Shown here piece by piece: positions 1 to 11,855 of a stretch of 64,000 nucleotides of DNA. The stretch is from the NCBI RefSeq assembly GCF_001647715.1, contig NZ_CP015600.1, positions 3,844,001 to 3,908,000 on the forward strand, in the 5' to 3' direction. The translations under genes and the position numbers were made by a program. Source of the stretch: Pseudomonas antarctica (lineage in GTDB: Bacteria; Pseudomonadota; Gammaproteobacteria; Pseudomonadales; Pseudomonadaceae). Each line of letters begins with the position of its first letter. Positions within the stretch are counted from its first letter, which is position 1. The notes below the pieces were generated by a model. That model was given only the letters and a program-made list of their open reading frames with translations, did not search any database and had not been told where the DNA came from.

Positions 1-333
1 ATGCTTGGTGTCTCCAGCCTCCTCGGGTCAAAAGCCTGGGGCCGCAGCAAAAACGAACCGTTCGAGTCCGGCATGCTACCTACAGGTGGCGCCCGCTTGC
101 GGCTCTCAGCCAAATTCTATCTGGTCGCGATGCTGTTCGTGATCTTCGATATCGAAGCCCTCTTTCTCTTTGCCTGGTCTGTGTCCGTCCGCGAAAGCGG
201 CTGGACCGGATTCGTCGAAGCCCTCGTTTTCATAGCAATTCTGTTGGCAGGCCTTGTCTACCTATTTCGAGTGGGCGCCCTTGACTGGGCTCCGGAAGCT
301 CGTCGTAAGCGGCAAGCGAAGCTGAAACAATGA
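1..333 (+). CDS. nuoA: NADH-quinone oxidoreductase subunit A (5' end cut by window)
   Basis: NuoA is a small membrane subunit of respiratory complex I in the inner membrane. The visible 110 residues contain the conserved loop SKNEPFESG and the segment [26 protein letters not shown], which carries the acidic FDIEA stretch typical of the family, followed by a last membrane helix. NuoA is normally about 137 residues with a first transmembrane helix before this point, so the Met at base 1 is internal and roughly 27 residues lie outside the window. It is the first gene of the nuo operon, with nuoB starting 10 bases after its stop. Identity is certain; only the true start is missing. Confidence 0.95.
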   Translation: MLGVSSLLGSKAWGRSKNEPFESGMLPTGGARLRLSAKFYLVAMLFVIFDIEALFLFAWSVSVRESGWTGFVEALVFIAILLAGLVYLFRVGALDWAPEARRKRQAKLKQ

Positions 334-343
334 GGCTTTGGCG

Positions 344-1018
344 ATGCAATACAATCTCACCAGGATCGACCCGGATGCTCCTAACGATCAGTACCCAATC
401 GGCGAACGGGAAACCGTTTCCGATCCGTTAGAAGATCAAGTCCACAAAAACATCTACATGGGCAAGCTGGAAGACGTGCTGAGTGGCGCGGTCAACTGGG
501 GACGTAAGAACTCCCTGTGGCCGTACAACTTCGGTCTGTCCTGCTGCTACGTGGAAATGACCACCGCCTTCACGGCGCCCCACGACATCGCGCGCTTTGG
601 CGCCGAAGTTATCCGGGCATCACCGCGTCAGGCGGATTTCATGGTTATCGCCGGAACCTGCTTTATCAAGATGGCGCCGATCATTCAGCGTCTCTACGAG
701 CAAATGCTCGAGCCAAAGTGGGTTATCTCCATGGGTTCGTGCGCCAACTCCGGTGGCATGTACGACATCTACTCCGTCGTTCAAGGGGTGGACAAGTTCC
801 TGCCCGTGGACGTCTACGTGCCTGGCTGCCCGCCCCGCCCTGAAGCATTTCTGCAAGGCTTGATGCTGTTGCAGGAATCGATTGGCAAGGAGCGTCGTCC
901 ACTTTCCTGGGTTGTCGGCGATCAAGGCGTTTACCGCGCCGAGATGCCTTCGCAAAAGGAACAGCGCCGCGAACAGCGAATCGCAGTCACCAACCTGCGC
1001 AGCCCCGACGAAGTCTGA
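344..1018 (+). CDS. nuoB: NADH-quinone oxidoreductase subunit B
   Basis: NuoB carries the terminal Fe-S cluster N2 of complex I, which passes electrons to ubiquinone. The 224-residue product has the tandem cysteines C67-C68 in GLSCCYVE, C133 in [10 protein letters not shown] and C162 in [10 protein letters not shown], the four expected N2 ligands at the same spacing as E. coli NuoB. An upstream in-frame TTG at 338 is possible, but the ATG at 344 has GAGG at 332-335 just ahead and gives the standard N-terminus [10 protein letters not shown]. It lies between nuoA and nuoCD in the peripheral-arm part of the operon; a 72-base gap follows before nuoCD. Confidence 0.97.
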   Translation: MQYNLTRIDPDAPNDQYPIGERETVSDPLEDQVHKNIYMGKLEDVLSGAVNWGRKNSLWPYNFGLSCCYVEMTTAFTAPHDIARFGAEVIRASPRQADFMVIAGTCFIKMAPIIQRLYEQMLEPKWVISMGSCANSGGMYDIYSVVQGVDKFLPVDVYVPGCPPRPEAFLQGLMLLQESIGKERRPLSWVVGDQGVYRAEMPSQKEQRREQRIAVTNLRSPDEV

Positions 1019-1090
1019 TCCAGCACCGCTTCTTTTATAGAACGAAAACCTGGCTTCATTCTTTACGTTGACCGAAAGCGATAAAAAACC

Positions 1091-2875
1091 ATGACTACAG
1101 GCAGTGCTCTGTACATCCCGCCTTATAAGGCAGACGACCAGGATGTGGTCGTCGAACTCAATAACCGTTTTGGCCCTGACGCCTTCACCGCCCAGGCCAC
1201 ACGTACCGGTATGCCGGTGCTGTGGGTGGCGCGTGCCAAGCTCGTCGAAGTCCTGACGTTCCTGCGCAACCTGCCCAAGCCGTACGTCATGCTTTATGAC
1301 CTGCATGGCGTGGACGAGCGGCTGCGCACCAAGCGCCAGGGGCTGCCGAGCGGCGCCGATTTCACCGTGTTCTATCACCTGTTGTCGATCGAACGTAACA
1401 GCGACGTGATGATCAAGGTCGCCCTCTCCGAAAGCGACCTGAGCGTGCCGACCGTGACCGGTATCTGGCCGAACGCCAGCTGGTACGAGCGTGAAGTCTG
1501 GGACATGTTCGGTATCGACTTCCCCGGCCACCCGCACCTGACGCGCATCATGATGCCGCCAACCTGGGAAGGTCACCCGCTGCGCAAGGACTACCCTGCG
1601 CGCGCCACCGAATTCGATCCGTTCAGCCTGACGCTCGCCAAGCAACAGCTTGAAGAAGAGGCTGCACGCTTCCGTCCGGAAGACTGGGGCATGAAGCGCT
1701 CCGGCACCAACGAGGACTACATGTTCCTCAACCTGGGCCCGAACCACCCTTCGGCTCACGGTGCCTTCCGCATCATCCTGCAACTGGACGGCGAAGAAAT
1801 CGTCGACTGCGTGCCTGACGTCGGCTACCACCACCGTGGTGCCGAGAAGATGGCCGAGCGCCAGTCCTGGCACAGTTTCATCCCGTACACCGACCGTATC
1901 GACTACCTCGGCGGCGTGATGAACAACCTGCCGTACGTGCTCTCGGTCGAGAAGCTGGCCGGTATCAAGGTACCGGACCGCGTCGACACCATCCGCATCA
2001 TGATGGCCGAGTTCTTCCGGATCACCAGCCACCTGCTGTTCCTGGGGACTTACATCCAGGACGTCGGTGCCATGACCCCGGTGTTCTTCACGTTCACCGA
2101 CCGTCAGCGCGCCTACAAGGTCATCGAAGCCATCACCGGTTTCCGTCTGCACCCGGCCTGGTACCGCATCGGCGGTGTCGCGCACGACCTGCCAAATGGC
2201 TGGGAACGCCTGGTAAAAGAGTTCATCGACTGGATGCCCAAGCGTCTGGACGAATACCAGAAAGCCGCCCTGGACAACAGCATCCTCAAGGGCCGGACCA
2301 TCGGCGTCGCGGCGTACAACACCAAAGAAGCCCTGGAATGGGGCGTCACCGGTGCTGGCCTGCGTTCCACCGGTTGCGATTTCGACCTGCGTAAAGCGCG
2401 CCCGTACTCCGGCTACGAGAACTTCGAATTCGAAGTGCCGTTGGCGGCCAATGGCGATGCCTACGACCGTTGCATCGTGCGCGTCGAAGAAATGCGCCAG
2501 AGCCTGAAGATCATCGAGCAGTGCATGCGCAACATGCCGGCCGGCCCGTACAAGGCGGATCACCCGCTGACCACGCCGCCGCCGAAAGAGCGCACGCTGC
2601 AACACATCGAAACCCTGATCACGCACTTCCTGCAGGTTTCGTGGGGCCCGGTCATGCCGGCCAACGAATCCTTCCAGATGATCGAAGCGACCAAGGGTAT
2701 CAACAGTTATTACCTGACGAGCGATGGCGGCACCATGAGCTACCGCACCCGGATTCGTACTCCAAGCTTCCCGCACCTGCAGCAGATCCCTTCGGTGATC
2801 AAAGGTGAAATGGTCGCGGACTTGATTGCGTACCTGGGTAGTATCGATTTCGTTATGGCCGACGTGGACCGCTAA
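1091..2875 (+). CDS. nuoC: NADH-quinone oxidoreductase subunit C/D fusion
   Basis: This is the fused NuoCD subunit (594 residues) typical of gammaproteobacteria, in the peripheral arm near the quinone site. The NuoC part (about 1-190) includes the motif [21 protein letters not shown] and then [10 protein letters not shown]. The NuoD part (about 210-594) is the 49-kDa-like domain, with [13 protein letters not shown] near its start, the quinone-site region [17 protein letters not shown], and a C-terminal end at [16 protein letters not shown]. nuoE follows after two bases. Nothing is unusual for Pseudomonas, where nuoC and nuoD are a single gene (also written nuoCD). Confidence 0.97.
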   Translation: MTTGSALYIPPYKADDQDVVVELNNRFGPDAFTAQATRTGMPVLWVARAKLVEVLTFLRNLPKPYVMLYDLHGVDERLRTKRQGLPSGADFTVFYHLLSIERNSDVMIKVALSESDLSVPTVTGIWPNASWYEREVWDMFGIDFPGHPHLTRIMMPPTWEGHPLRKDYPARATEFDPFSLTLAKQQLEEEAARFRPEDWGMKRSGTNEDYMFLNLGPNHPSAHGAFRIILQLDGEEIVDCVPDVGYHHRGAEKMAERQSWHSFIPYTDRIDYLGGVMNNLPYVLSVEKLAGIKVPDRVDTIRIMMAEFFRITSHLLFLGTYIQDVGAMTPVFFTFTDRQRAYKVIEAITGFRLHPAWYRIGGVAHDLPNGWERLVKEFIDWMPKRLDEYQKAALDNSILKGRTIGVAAYNTKEALEWGVTGAGLRSTGCDFDLRKARPYSGYENFEFEVPLAANGDAYDRCIVRVEEMRQSLKIIEQCMRNMPAGPYKADHPLTTPPPKERTLQHIETLITHFLQVSWGPVMPANESFQMIEATKGINSYYLTSDGGTMSYRTRIRTPSFPHLQQIPSVIKGEMVADLIAYLGSIDFVMADVDR

Positions 2876-2877
2876 GC

Positions 2878-3375
2878 ATGAATAGCACGCTTATCCAGAC
2901 AGACCGTTTCACCTTGAGTGAAACCGAGCGCTCGGCCATCGAGCACGAGCTGCATCACTACGAAGACCCGCGTGCGGCGTCTATCGAAGCCTTGAAGATC
3001 GTCCAGAAGGAACGTGGCTGGGTGCCGGACGGCGCCCTCTACGCCATCGGCGAAATCCTCGGCATCCCTGCCAGCGACGTTGAAGGCGTGGCCACGTTCT
3101 ACAGCCAGATCTTCCGCCAGCCGGTAGGTCGCCACATCATTCGCGTGTGCGACAGCATGGTCTGCTACATCGGTGGCCACGAGTCCGTGGTCAGTGAGAT
3201 TCAGAACAAGCTGGGCATCGGCCTGGGTCAGACCACGCCGGACGGCCGCTTTACGCTGCTGCCGGTGTGCTGCCTGGGTAACTGCGACAAGGCGCCGGCG
3301 TTGATGATCGACGACGACACATTCGGTGACGTGCAGCCTGCTGGCGTCACCCAATTGCTCGAGGGCTACCCATGA
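2878..3375 (+). CDS. nuoE: NADH-quinone oxidoreductase subunit E
   Basis: NuoE is the 24-kDa-type subunit of the NADH-dehydrogenase module and binds the [2Fe-2S] cluster N1a. The 165-residue product has the thioredoxin-like pattern with cysteines C91 and C96 (VCDSMVC) and C132 and C136 (CCLGNC), matching the family spacing. The ATG at 2878 lies two bases after the nuoCD stop, and the gene overlaps nuoF by four bases, so translation is probably coupled. It works with NuoF and NuoG to take electrons from NADH in the cytoplasm. Confidence 0.97.
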   Translation: MNSTLIQTDRFTLSETERSAIEHELHHYEDPRAASIEALKIVQKERGWVPDGALYAIGEILGIPASDVEGVATFYSQIFRQPVGRHIIRVCDSMVCYIGGHESVVSEIQNKLGIGLGQTTPDGRFTLLPVCCLGNCDKAPALMIDDDTFGDVQPAGVTQLLEGYP

Positions 3376-4727
3376 CCCTGACTTCTTTCGGCCCGGCCAA
3401 CCTGATCAAGCGTTCGGCCGAGACTCACCCGCTGACCTGGCGCCTGCGTGACGACGGCGAGGCGGTATGGCTCGACGAGTACCAGGCCAAGAACGGTTAC
3501 GCGGCTGCGCGCAAAGCCTTCGCCGACATGGCCCAGGACGATATCGTCCAGACCGTGAAAGACGCCGGCCTTAAAGGTCGCGGCGGTGCAGGCTTCCCCA
3601 CGGGTGTTAAGTGGGGCCTGATGCCCAAAGACGAATCCATCAACATCCGCTACCTGCTGTGCAACGCGGATGAAATGGAGCCGAACACCTGGAAAGACCG
3701 CATGTTGATGGAGCAACTGCCCCATCTGCTGATCGAAGGCATGCTGATCAGTGCCCGCGCGCTGAAAACCTACCGTGGCTACATCTTCCTGCGTGGCGAA
3801 TACACCACCGCCGCCAAGCACCTCACCCGTGCAGTGGAAGAAGCCAAGGCAGCCGGCCTGCTGGGCAAGAACATCCTCGGTTCGGGCTTTGACTTCGAAC
3901 TGTTCGTGCACACCGGCGCCGGGCGTTACATCTGCGGTGAAGAAACCGCACTGATCAACTCCCTCGAAGGCCGCCGCGCCAACCCGCGCTCCAAACCGCC
4001 CTTCCCTGCCGCCGTGGGCGTGTGGGGCAAGCCGACATGCGTGAACAACGTCGAGACCCTGTGCAACGTGCCGGCAATCATCGGCGACGGCGTGGAGTGG
4101 TACAAATCGTTGGCCCGCGAAGGCAGCGAAGACATGGGCACCAAGCTCATGGGCTTCTCCGGCAAGGTCAAGAACCCTGGCCTGTGGGAACTGCCATTTG
4201 GCGTAACTGCACGCGAGCTGTTCGAGGACTACGCCGGCGGCATGCGCGATGGCTACACCCTCAAGGCCTGGCAGCCAGGCGGCGCCGGCACCGGCTTCCT
4301 GCTGCCCGAGCACCTCGACGCGCAAATGTATGCCGGCGGCATCGGCAAGGTCGGCACCCGTATGGGTACTGGCTTGGCGATGGCCGTGGACAACACCGTG
4401 AACATGGTGTCGTTGCTGCGCAACATGGAGCAGTTCTTCTCCCGCGAATCCTGCGGTTTCTGCACCCCGTGCCGTGACGGTTTGCCTTGGAGCGTGAAGC
4501 TCTTGATGGCCATCGAGAAAGGCGAAGGCCAGCCAGGCGACATCGAGACGCTGCTGGGTCTGGTCGGTTTCCTCGGCCCAGGCAAGACCTTCTGTGCTCA
4601 CGCACCGGGCGCCGTGGAGCCATTGGGCAGCGCAATCAAATACTTCCGCTCGGAGTTCGAAGCCGGCATCGCGCCTACCAGCGCCGCCGTTCCGCCTCTG
4701 GCGAGGCCGATCGTAGTCGGCGCGTAA
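3372..4727 (+). CDS. nuoF: NADH-quinone oxidoreductase subunit F
   Basis: NuoF is the NADH- and FMN-binding subunit of complex I and also holds the [4Fe-4S] cluster N3. In the 451-residue product the glycine-rich nucleotide motif [10 protein letters not shown] is near the N-terminus, and the cluster ligands appear as C361, C364 and C367 (ESCGFCTPC) with the fourth at C408 (KTFCAHAPG). The start ATG overlaps the end of nuoE (ATGA). A 135-base spacer, longer than any other nuo junction here, separates it from nuoG. Confidence 0.97.
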   Translation: MTLTSFGPANLIKRSAETHPLTWRLRDDGEAVWLDEYQAKNGYAAARKAFADMAQDDIVQTVKDAGLKGRGGAGFPTGVKWGLMPKDESINIRYLLCNADEMEPNTWKDRMLMEQLPHLLIEGMLISARALKTYRGYIFLRGEYTTAAKHLTRAVEEAKAAGLLGKNILGSGFDFELFVHTGAGRYICGEETALINSLEGRRANPRSKPPFPAAVGVWGKPTCVNNVETLCNVPAIIGDGVEWYKSLAREGSEDMGTKLMGFSGKVKNPGLWELPFGVTARELFEDYAGGMRDGYTLKAWQPGGAGTGFLLPEHLDAQMYAGGIGKVGTRMGTGLAMAVDNTVNMVSLLRNMEQFFSRESCGFCTPCRDGLPWSVKLLMAIEKGEGQPGDIETLLGLVGFLGPGKTFCAHAPGAVEPLGSAIKYFRSEFEAGIAPTSAAVPPLARPIVVGA

Positions 4728-4740
4728 CGCTTAACCAGGC

Positions 4741-4758
4741 GAAGGGTCCGTGCCCTTC
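4741..4758 (+). promoter_or_regulatory. Small hairpin in the nuoF-nuoG spacer
   Basis: The 135-base spacer between nuoF (stop at 4727) and nuoG (start at 4863) holds a 6-bp inverted repeat, GAAGGG and CCCTTC, around a 6-base loop. It has no T-run, so it is not a normal terminator; it might stabilise or process the mRNA. No ORF in the spacer looks real. Functional meaning is inference only. Confidence 0.25.
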
Positions 4759-4862
4759 AACTGCTCATGTGCTGACGCCTTTATGGCTGTGTAGATGCAC
4801 ATGAATAACAAGATTCCATTAGCCACGCCCGCTGACAACGGGCCAACGAAGAACTTTGAACC

Positions 4863-7577
4863 ATGGCCACTATCCACGTAGACGGCAAAGCGCTCGAAGT
4901 CGATGGGGCAGACAACCTGTTACAGGCATGTCTCTCACTAGGCCTCGACATCCCTTATTTCTGCTGGCACCCAGCCCTTGGTAGCGTCGGTGCCTGTCGC
5001 CAGTGTGCGGTCAAGCAGTACACCGACGAGAACGACACCCGTGGTCGTATCGTCATGTCCTGCATGACACCCGCCACCGACAACACCTGGATCTCCATCG
5101 AAGATGAAGAATCCAAGGCGTTCCGCGCCAGCGTTGTCGAATGGCTGATGACCAACCACCCCCACGACTGCCCGGTCTGTGAGGAAGGCGGTCACTGCCA
5201 CCTGCAAGACATGACGGTGATGACCGGCCACAACGAGCGCCGTTATCGCTTCACCAAGCGTACCCACCAGAACCAGGACCTCGGCCCGTTCATTTCCCAC
5301 GAAATGAACCGCTGCATCGCCTGCTACCGTTGCGTGCGTTTCTATAAAGACTACGCCGGCGGCACCGACCTGGGCGTATTCGGCGCCCACGACAACGTGT
5401 ACTTCGGTCGCGTTGAAGACGGCGTGCTCGAAAGCGAGTTCTCCGGCAACCTCACCGAGGTCTGCCCGACCGGTGTGTTCACCGACAAGACGCACTCCGA
5501 GCGCTACAACCGTAAGTGGGACATGCAGTTCGCGCCGAGCATCTGCCATGGCTGCTCCAGCGGTTGCAATATTTCCCCGGGCGAGCGCTACGGCGAATTG
5601 CGTCGGATCGAAAACCGCTTCAACGGTTCGGTCAACCAGTACTTCCTGTGCGACCGTGGCCGTTTCGGCTATGGCTACGTCAACCGCGAAGACCGCCCAC
5701 GCCAGCCGCTGTTGGCCGATGGCGCCAAGCTGAGCACCGACGAAGCACTGGATAAAGCCGCCGATCTGTTGCGCGGCCGCAATATCGTTGGTATCGGTTC
5801 GCCACGCGCCAGCCTCGAAAGCAACTTCGCGTTGCGCGAACTGGTCGGCGCCGAGCACTTCTACTCCGGTATCGAAGCCGCTGAGCTGGAGCGCATTCGC
5901 CTGGTCCTGCAGGTGCTGAACGACAGCCCGCTGCCGGTGCCGAACATGCGCGACATCGAAGACCACGACGCGATCTTTGTCCTCGGTGAAGACCTGACCC
6001 AGACCGCCGCGCGTATCGCATTGTCCCTGCGCCAGTCGGTCAAAGGCAAAGCCGAAGACATGGCCGAGGCTATGCGCGTACAGCCCTGGCTCGACGCCGC
6101 GGTGAAAAACATCGGCCAGCACGCGCTGAACCCGCTGTTTATCGCAAGCCTGGCTGAGACCAAGCTCGACGACATCGCCGAAGAGTGCGTCCACGCAGCG
6201 CCTGACGACCTGGCGCGCATCGGTTTCGCCGTGGCCCACGCCCTGGACGCCAGCGCACCTGCCGTCGAAGGCCTGGACACTGAAGCTGTTGAACTGGCCC
6301 AGCGCATCGCCGACGCCCTGCTGGCGGCCAAGCGCCCGCTGATCATTGCTGGCACCTCGTTGGGTTCCAAAGCGCTGATCGAAGCTGCTGCCAACATCGC
6401 TAAAGCCCTGAAGCTGCGCGACAAGAACGGTTCCATCAGCCTGGTCGTGCCGGAAGCCAACAGCCTTGGCCTGGCCATGCTCGGTGGCGAGTCACTGGAC
6501 GCCGCGCTGCAAGCCGTCACTGACGGCAAAGCCGACGCCATCGTGGTACTGGAAAACGACCTGTACACCCGCACGGATTCGGCCAAGGTCGACGCCGCGC
6601 TGGACGCCGCCAAAGTGCTGATCGTTGCCGACCACCAGAAGACCGCGACCAGCGAGCGTGCCGACCTGGTGCTGCCAGCCGCCACCTTCGCCGAAGGCGA
6701 CGGTACCCTGGTCAGCCAGGAAGGCCGCGCCCAGCGCTTCTTCCAGGTGTTCGATCCGAAGTACATGGACGCCAGCATCCTGGTTCACGAAGGCTGGCGC
6801 TGGCTGCATGCCCTGCGCTCGACCCTGCTGAACCAGCCGCTCGACTGGACCCAGCTCGACCACGTTACCGCAGCCGCTGCCGCAAGCGCCCCGCAACTGG
6901 CGCGCATCGTCGACGCTGCACCGTCCGCCGCGTTCCGCATCAAGGGCATGAAACTGGCCCGTGAACCGCTGCGTTACTCCGGCCGTACCGCCATGCGTGC
7001 TGATATCAGCGTGCACGAACCGCGTACGCCGCAGGACAACGACACCGCGTTCGCCTTCTCCATGGAAGGTTACTCGGGTTCGGTCGAGCCGCGTCAACAG
7101 GTGCCATTTGCCTGGTCGCCGGGCTGGAACTCGCCGCAGGCCTGGAACAAGTTCCAGGACGAAGTCGGTGGTCATATCCGCGCTGGCGACCCGGGCACCC
7201 GCCTGATCGAAAGCACCGGTGATTCGCTGAACTGGTTCGCCGCCGTACCGCGCCCGTTCAACCCGGCCCAGGGCACCTGGCAGGTTGTGCCGTTCTTCCA
7301 CCTGTTCGGCAGCGAAGAAACCTCTTCCAAAGCCGCGCCGGTACAAGAGCGCATTCCGGCCGCCTACGTGTCCGTAGCCAAGTCCGAAGCCGACCGCCTG
7401 GGCGTCAACGACGGTGCCCTGCTCAACTTGAACGTCGGTGGCAAGACCCTGCGTCTGCCGCTGCGCATCAACGACGAGTTGGGTGCCGGCCTGGTTGCAC
7501 TGCCGAAAGGCCTCGCCGGTATCCCGCCTGCGATCTTTGGCCAAACCGTTGACGGTCTGCAGGAGGCAGCGCAATGA
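4863..7577 (+). CDS. nuoG: NADH-quinone oxidoreductase subunit G
   Basis: NuoG is the large Fe-S subunit of the NADH-dehydrogenase module and belongs to the molybdopterin oxidoreductase superfamily. The 904-residue product starts with a [2Fe-2S] ferredoxin domain with ligands C34, C45, C48 and C67, followed by the His-Cys cluster region around [16 protein letters not shown] and then [13 protein letters not shown] and CPTGVF. The later part (about 220-800) is the molybdopterin-type fold with the extra cluster motif CHGCSSGCN, which gammaproteobacterial NuoG proteins carry. It overlaps nuoH by four bases (ATGA). No strong Shine-Dalgarno sequence is visible before the ATG. Confidence 0.97.
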   Translation: MATIHVDGKALEVDGADNLLQACLSLGLDIPYFCWHPALGSVGACRQCAVKQYTDENDTRGRIVMSCMTPATDNTWISIEDEESKAFRASVVEWLMTNHPHDCPVCEEGGHCHLQDMTVMTGHNERRYRFTKRTHQNQDLGPFISHEMNRCIACYRCVRFYKDYAGGTDLGVFGAHDNVYFGRVEDGVLESEFSGNLTEVCPTGVFTDKTHSERYNRKWDMQFAPSICHGCSSGCNISPGERYGELRRIENRFNGSVNQYFLCDRGRFGYGYVNREDRPRQPLLADGAKLSTDEALDKAADLLRGRNIVGIGSPRASLESNFALRELVGAEHFYSGIEAAELERIRLVLQVLNDSPLPVPNMRDIEDHDAIFVLGEDLTQTAARIALSLRQSVKGKAEDMAEAMRVQPWLDAAVKNIGQHALNPLFIASLAETKLDDIAEECVHAAPDDLARIGFAVAHALDASAPAVEGLDTEAVELAQRIADALLAAKRPLIIAGTSLGSKALIEAAANIAKALKLRDKNGSISLVVPEANSLGLAMLGGESLDAALQAVTDGKADAIVVLENDLYTRTDSAKVDAALDAAKVLIVADHQKTATSERADLVLPAATFAEGDGTLVSQEGRAQRFFQVFDPKYMDASILVHEGWRWLHALRSTLLNQPLDWTQLDHVTAAAAASAPQLARIVDAAPSAAFRIKGMKLAREPLRYSGRTAMRADISVHEPRTPQDNDTAFAFSMEGYSGSVEPRQQVPFAWSPGWNSPQAWNKFQDEVGGHIRAGDPGTRLIESTGDSLNWFAAVPRPFNPAQGTWQVVPFFHLFGSEETSSKAAPVQERIPAAYVSVAKSEADRLGVNDGALLNLNVGGKTLRLPLRINDELGAGLVALPKGLAGIPPAIFGQTVDGLQEAAQ

Positions 7578-8581
7578 CCTGGTTCACCCCTGAAGTGATC
7601 GACGTGATCATCTCGGTCGTCAAGGCCATCGTGATCCTGTTGGCCGTGGTCGTCGCGGGCGCCCTGCTCAGCTTCGTCGAACGTCGCCTGCTGGGCTGGT
7701 GGCAGGACCGTTACGGTCCGAACCGCGTTGGCCCGTTCGGTATGTTCCAAATCGCTGCCGACATGCTGAAAATGTTCTTCAAGGAAGACTGGACCCCGCC
7801 GTTTGCCGACAAGGTGATCTTCACCCTGGCACCGGTCGTGGCCATGAGCGCCTTGCTGATTGCCTTCGCCGTCATCCCGATCACCCCGACCTGGGGCGTG
7901 GCGGACCTGAACATCGGCTTGCTGTTCTTCTTCGCCATGGCCGGTCTGTCGGTCTACGCGGTGCTGTTCGCGGGTTGGTCGAGTAACAACAAGTTCGCCC
8001 TGCTGGGCAGCTTGCGGGCTTCGGCCCAGACCGTGTCCTACGAAGTGTTCATGGGCCTCGCGCTGATGGGCATCGTGGTGCAGGTCGGCTCGTTCAACAT
8101 GCGCGACATCGTCGAGTACCAGGCGCAGAACCTGTGGTTCATCATTCCGCAGTTCTTCGGCTTCTGCACCTTCTTCATCGCTGGCGTCGCCGTGACTCAC
8201 CGTCACCCGTTCGACCAGCCGGAAGCGGAACAGGAACTGGCCGACGGTTACCATATTGAATACGCCGGCATGAAATGGGGCATGTTCTTCGTTGGCGAAT
8301 ACATCGGCATCATCTTGATCTCGGCCCTGCTGGTCACGCTGTTCTTCGGCGGCTGGCACGGTCCGTTCAACATCCTGCCGCAACTGGCGTTCTTCTGGTT
8401 TTTCTTGAAGACGGCGTTCTTCATCATGCTGTTCATCCTGCTGCGCGCTTCTATCCCGCGCCCACGCTATGACCAGGTGATGGATTTCAGCTGGAGATTC
8501 TGCCTGCCGCTGACCCTGATCAATTTGCTGGTGACGGCTGCTGTTGTGTTGTTGAACACGCCAGCCGGCGCGGTTCAGTGA
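7574..8581 (+). CDS. nuoH: NADH-quinone oxidoreductase subunit H
   Basis: NuoH is the membrane subunit that joins the two arms of complex I and lines the quinone channel. The 335-residue product is strongly hydrophobic, with about eight membrane segments, and contains [21 protein letters not shown] near the N-terminus plus the acidic loop [12 protein letters not shown], both diagnostic of the family. It overlaps nuoG (ATGA) and is followed 11 bases later by nuoI. Confidence 0.97.
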   Translation: MTWFTPEVIDVIISVVKAIVILLAVVVAGALLSFVERRLLGWWQDRYGPNRVGPFGMFQIAADMLKMFFKEDWTPPFADKVIFTLAPVVAMSALLIAFAVIPITPTWGVADLNIGLLFFFAMAGLSVYAVLFAGWSSNNKFALLGSLRASAQTVSYEVFMGLALMGIVVQVGSFNMRDIVEYQAQNLWFIIPQFFGFCTFFIAGVAVTHRHPFDQPEAEQELADGYHIEYAGMKWGMFFVGEYIGIILISALLVTLFFGGWHGPFNILPQLAFFWFFLKTAFFIMLFILLRASIPRPRYDQVMDFSWRFCLPLTLINLLVTAAVVLLNTPAGAVQ

Positions 8582-8592
8582 GGATTTGACCC

Positions 8593-9141
8593 ATGTTCAA
8601 ATATATTGGCGACATCGTTAAGGGTACTGGTACCCAGTTGCGAAGCCTGGTGATGGTGTTCGGTCACGGCTTCCGCAAACGCGACACCCTGCAATACCCG
8701 GAAGAAGCGGTGTACCTGCCGCCGCGCTATCGCGGCCGTATCGTGCTGACCCGCGACCCCGATGGCGAAGAGCGTTGTGTAGCCTGCAACCTGTGCGCCG
8801 TGGCGTGCCCGGTGGGTTGCATCTCCCTGCAGAAAGCTGAAACCGAAGACGGTCGCTGGTACCCGGACTTCTTCCGCATCAACTTCTCGCGCTGCATTTT
8901 CTGCGGCCTCTGCGAGGAAGCTTGCCCGACCACCGCGATCCAGCTGACACCGGATTTCGAGATGGCCGAGTTCAAACGTCAGGACCTGGTGTACGAGAAA
9001 GAAGATCTGTTGATCTCTGGTCCCGGTAAAAACCCTGATTACAACTTCTATCGTGTTGCAGGTATGGCCGTTGCCGGTAAGCCGAAAGGCGCCGCACAAA
9101 ACGAAGCCGAGCCGATCAACGTGAAGAGCTTGCTGCCTTAA
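8593..9141 (+). CDS. nuoI: NADH-quinone oxidoreductase subunit I
   Basis: NuoI carries the two [4Fe-4S] clusters N6a and N6b that bridge NuoG and NuoB. The 182-residue product has two ferredoxin motifs, C62-C65-C68-C72 ([12 protein letters not shown]) and C101-C104-C107-C111 ([12 protein letters not shown]). AGGA lies about 8 bases before the ATG. It sits in the usual place between nuoH and nuoJ. Confidence 0.97.
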   Translation: MFKYIGDIVKGTGTQLRSLVMVFGHGFRKRDTLQYPEEAVYLPPRYRGRIVLTRDPDGEERCVACNLCAVACPVGCISLQKAETEDGRWYPDFFRINFSRCIFCGLCEEACPTTAIQLTPDFEMAEFKRQDLVYEKEDLLISGPGKNPDYNFYRVAGMAVAGKPKGAAQNEAEPINVKSLLP

Positions 9142-9150
9142 GGAAGAAAG

Positions 9151-9654
9151 ATGGAATTCGCTTTCTATTTCGCGTCGGGTATTGCAGTGGTGTCCACGCT
9201 TCGCGTGATCACCAACACCAACCCCGTGCACGCCCTGCTCTACCTGATCATTTCGCTGATCGCCGTGGCCATGACCTTCTTCAGCCTCGGCGCACCGTTC
9301 GCCGGTGTCCTGGAAGTGATTGCCTACGCTGGCGCCATCATGGTGCTGTTCGTGTTTGTGGTGATGATGCTCAACCTGGGGCCGGCTTCGGTCGCCCAGG
9401 AACGTGTCTGGCTCAAACCCGGCATCTGGCTTGGCCCGGTTGTCCTGGCAGCCCTGCTGCTGGGTGAACTGCTGTATGTGCTGTTCGCTCACCAGAGCGG
9501 CCAGGCCATCGGCCACACCACCGTAGACGCGAAGGCCGTGGGCATCAGCCTGTTCGGCCCGTACCTGCTGGTGGTTGAACTGGCTTCGATGCTGCTGCTC
9601 GCGGCAGCCATCACCGCCTTCCACTTGGGCCGCAACGAAGCCAAGGAGCAATGA
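9151..9654 (+). CDS. nuoJ: NADH-quinone oxidoreductase subunit J
   Basis: NuoJ is a membrane-arm subunit of complex I with about five hydrophobic helices in 167 residues. The conserved helix region [20 protein letters not shown] is present near residue 55-75. AAGGAAG precedes the ATG at good spacing. Its stop lies within the start region of nuoK. Confidence 0.96.
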   Translation: MEFAFYFASGIAVVSTLRVITNTNPVHALLYLIISLIAVAMTFFSLGAPFAGVLEVIAYAGAIMVLFVFVVMMLNLGPASVAQERVWLKPGIWLGPVVLAALLLGELLYVLFAHQSGQAIGHTTVDAKAVGISLFGPYLLVVELASMLLLAAAITAFHLGRNEAKEQ

Positions 9655-9656
9655 CG

Positions 9657-9965
9657 ATGCCTGCTATCCCTTTGGAGCATGGTCTGGCGGTCGCCGGCAT
9701 CCTGTTCTGCCTTGGCCTGGTCGGCCTGATGGTCCGCCGTAACATTCTGTTCGTGTTGATGAGCCTGGAAATCATGATGAACGCCGCAGCACTGGCGTTC
9801 ATCGTTGCGGGTGCACGTTGGGGCCAGCCGGATGGACAAGTCATGTTCATCCTGGTGATCAGCCTGGCAGCCGCCGAGGCCAGTATTGGCCTGGCGATCC
9901 TGCTGCAACTGTATCGTCGCTTCCACACGCTTGATATCGACGCTGCCAGTGAGATGCGCGGATGA
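9657..9965 (+). CDS. nuoK: NADH-quinone oxidoreductase subunit K
   Basis: NuoK is a three-helix antiporter-like subunit of the membrane arm (102 residues). It shows the pattern [18 protein letters not shown] with its membrane-embedded Glu, and [13 protein letters not shown] with a second Glu, both important for proton pumping in the family. Two in-frame ATGs exist, at 9651 and 9657. AAGGAG at 9643-9648 is only 2 bases from the first but 8 from the second, so 9657 is chosen; this gives the usual [10 protein letters not shown] start. It overlaps nuoL by four bases. Confidence 0.95.
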   Translation: MPAIPLEHGLAVAGILFCLGLVGLMVRRNILFVLMSLEIMMNAAALAFIVAGARWGQPDGQVMFILVISLAAAEASIGLAILLQLYRRFHTLDIDAASEMRG

Positions 9966-11815
9966 ACATGATCTTTCTGACTTTCGTATTTCCCCTGATC
10001 GGTTTCCTGCTGCTGTCGTTCTCCCGTGGACGCTGGTCGGAAAACCTTTCTGCCCTGGTGGGTGTGGGTTCCATCGGCCTGTCGGCGATTGTCGCCGCCT
10101 ACGTCATCTGGCAGTTCAACGTGGCGCCGCCGGAAGGCGGCCACTACACCCTGGTGCTGTGGCAGTGGATGTCGGTGGAGGGCTTCAAGCCCAACTTCGC
10201 CCTCTACGTCGACGGCCTGTCGATCACCATGCTTGGCGTGGTCGTGGGTGTAGGCTTCCTGATCCACCTGTTCGCGTCCTGGTACATGCGCGGTGAAGCC
10301 GGTTACTCGCGCTTCTTCGCCTACACCAACCTGTTTATCGCCAGCATGCTGTTCCTGGTGCTGGGCGATAACCTGTTGTTCCTGTACTTCGGCTGGGAAG
10401 GCGTGGGCCTGTGCTCGTACCTGTTGATCGGTTTCTACTACAGCAACCGCAACAACGGTAACGCGGCACTCAAGGCCTTTATCGTCACCCGCATCGGCGA
10501 CGTGTTCATGGCTATCGGCCTGTTCATCCTGTTCCAACAGGTGGGCACGTTGAACATCCAGGAACTGCTGGTGCTGGCACCGCAGAAGTTCCAGGTCGGT
10601 GACTTTTGGATCACCCTGGCGACCCTGATGCTGCTGGGTGGCGCTGTCGGTAAATCCGCACAGTTGCCGCTGCAAACCTGGCTGGCGGATGCGATGGCCG
10701 GTCCGACTCCGGTTTCGGCACTGATCCACGCCGCCACCATGGTGACCGCCGGTGTCTACCTGATCGCCCGTACCCACGGCCTGTTCACCCTGGCACCGGA
10801 AATCCTGCACTTGGTGGGCCTGGTTGGCGGCGTGACCCTGGTACTGGCCGGCTTCGCCGCGCTGGTGCAGACCGACATCAAGCGTATCCTCGCCTACTCG
10901 ACCATGAGCCAGATCGGCTACATGTTCCTGGCCCTGGGCGTCGGCGCCTGGGACGCGGCGATCTTCCACCTGATGACCCACGCCTTCTTCAAGGCCCTGC
11001 TGTTCCTTGCTTCGGGTGCAGTCATCGTTGCCTGCCACCACGAGCAGAACATCTTCAAGATGGGCGGCCTGTGGAAGAAACTGCCGTTGGCCTACGCCAG
11101 CTTCATCGTCGGGGGTGCCGCGCTGGCCGCCCTGCCGTTGGTGACCGCCGGTTTCTACTCCAAAGACGAAATCCTCTGGGAAGCCTTTGCCAGCGGTAAC
11201 CAGAACCTGCTGTACGCAGGCCTGGTGGGTGCGTTCATGACCTCGCTGTACACCTTCCGCCTGATCTTCATCACCTTCCACGGTGAAGCCAAGACCGAAG
11301 CACACGCAGGCCACGGCATCTCCCACTGGCTGCCACTGTCGGTGCTGATCATCCTGTCGACCTTCATCGGCGCCATGATCACCCCGCCACTGGCCGGTGT
11401 ATTGCCTGAAAGCGCTGGCCATGCCGGCGGCGCTGCCAAGCACAGCCTGGAGATCGCCTCCGGCGCCATCGCCATCGCCGGTATCCTGCTGGCGGCCCTG
11501 CTGTTCCTCGGCAAGCGTCGCTTCGTCACCGCCGTCGCCAACAGTGGCATCGGCCGCTTCCTTTCGGCCTGGTGGTTCGCCGCCTGGGGCTTCGACTGGA
11601 TCTACGACAAACTGTTCGTCAAGCCTTACCTTGCGATCAGCCATGTACTGCGCAGAGACCCGCTCGACCAGACCATCGGTTTGATCCCGCGTGCCGCCAA
11701 GGCCGGTCACACCGCCCTGAGCCGCAGCGAGACTGGCCAATTGCGTTGGTATGCAGCTTCCATGGCCGTGGGTGCCGTGCTGGTGATCGGCGCCATCGTG
11801 GTGGTGGCGGTATGA
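9962..11815 (+). CDS. nuoL: NADH-quinone oxidoreductase subunit L
   Basis: NuoL is the distal, largest antiporter-like proton-pumping subunit of complex I. The 617-residue product has many membrane helices, the [18 protein letters not shown] segment containing the conserved helix-5 Glu, and the [23 protein letters not shown] segment typical of Mrp/NuoL-like proteins. The long amphipathic helix and final membrane segment are in the last 100 residues. The start overlaps the nuoK stop, and nuoM follows after 40 bases. Confidence 0.96.
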   Translation: MNMIFLTFVFPLIGFLLLSFSRGRWSENLSALVGVGSIGLSAIVAAYVIWQFNVAPPEGGHYTLVLWQWMSVEGFKPNFALYVDGLSITMLGVVVGVGFLIHLFASWYMRGEAGYSRFFAYTNLFIASMLFLVLGDNLLFLYFGWEGVGLCSYLLIGFYYSNRNNGNAALKAFIVTRIGDVFMAIGLFILFQQVGTLNIQELLVLAPQKFQVGDFWITLATLMLLGGAVGKSAQLPLQTWLADAMAGPTPVSALIHAATMVTAGVYLIARTHGLFTLAPEILHLVGLVGGVTLVLAGFAALVQTDIKRILAYSTMSQIGYMFLALGVGAWDAAIFHLMTHAFFKALLFLASGAVIVACHHEQNIFKMGGLWKKLPLAYASFIVGGAALAALPLVTAGFYSKDEILWEAFASGNQNLLYAGLVGAFMTSLYTFRLIFITFHGEAKTEAHAGHGISHWLPLSVLIILSTFIGAMITPPLAGVLPESAGHAGGAAKHSLEIASGAIAIAGILLAALLFLGKRRFVTAVANSGIGRFLSAWWFAAWGFDWIYDKLFVKPYLAISHVLRRDPLDQTIGLIPRAAKAGHTALSRSETGQLRWYAASMAVGAVLVIGAIVVVAV

Positions 11816-11855
11816 CTATGAACTTTGCGAACTTGCGAAAGGAAACGAGCCCGTC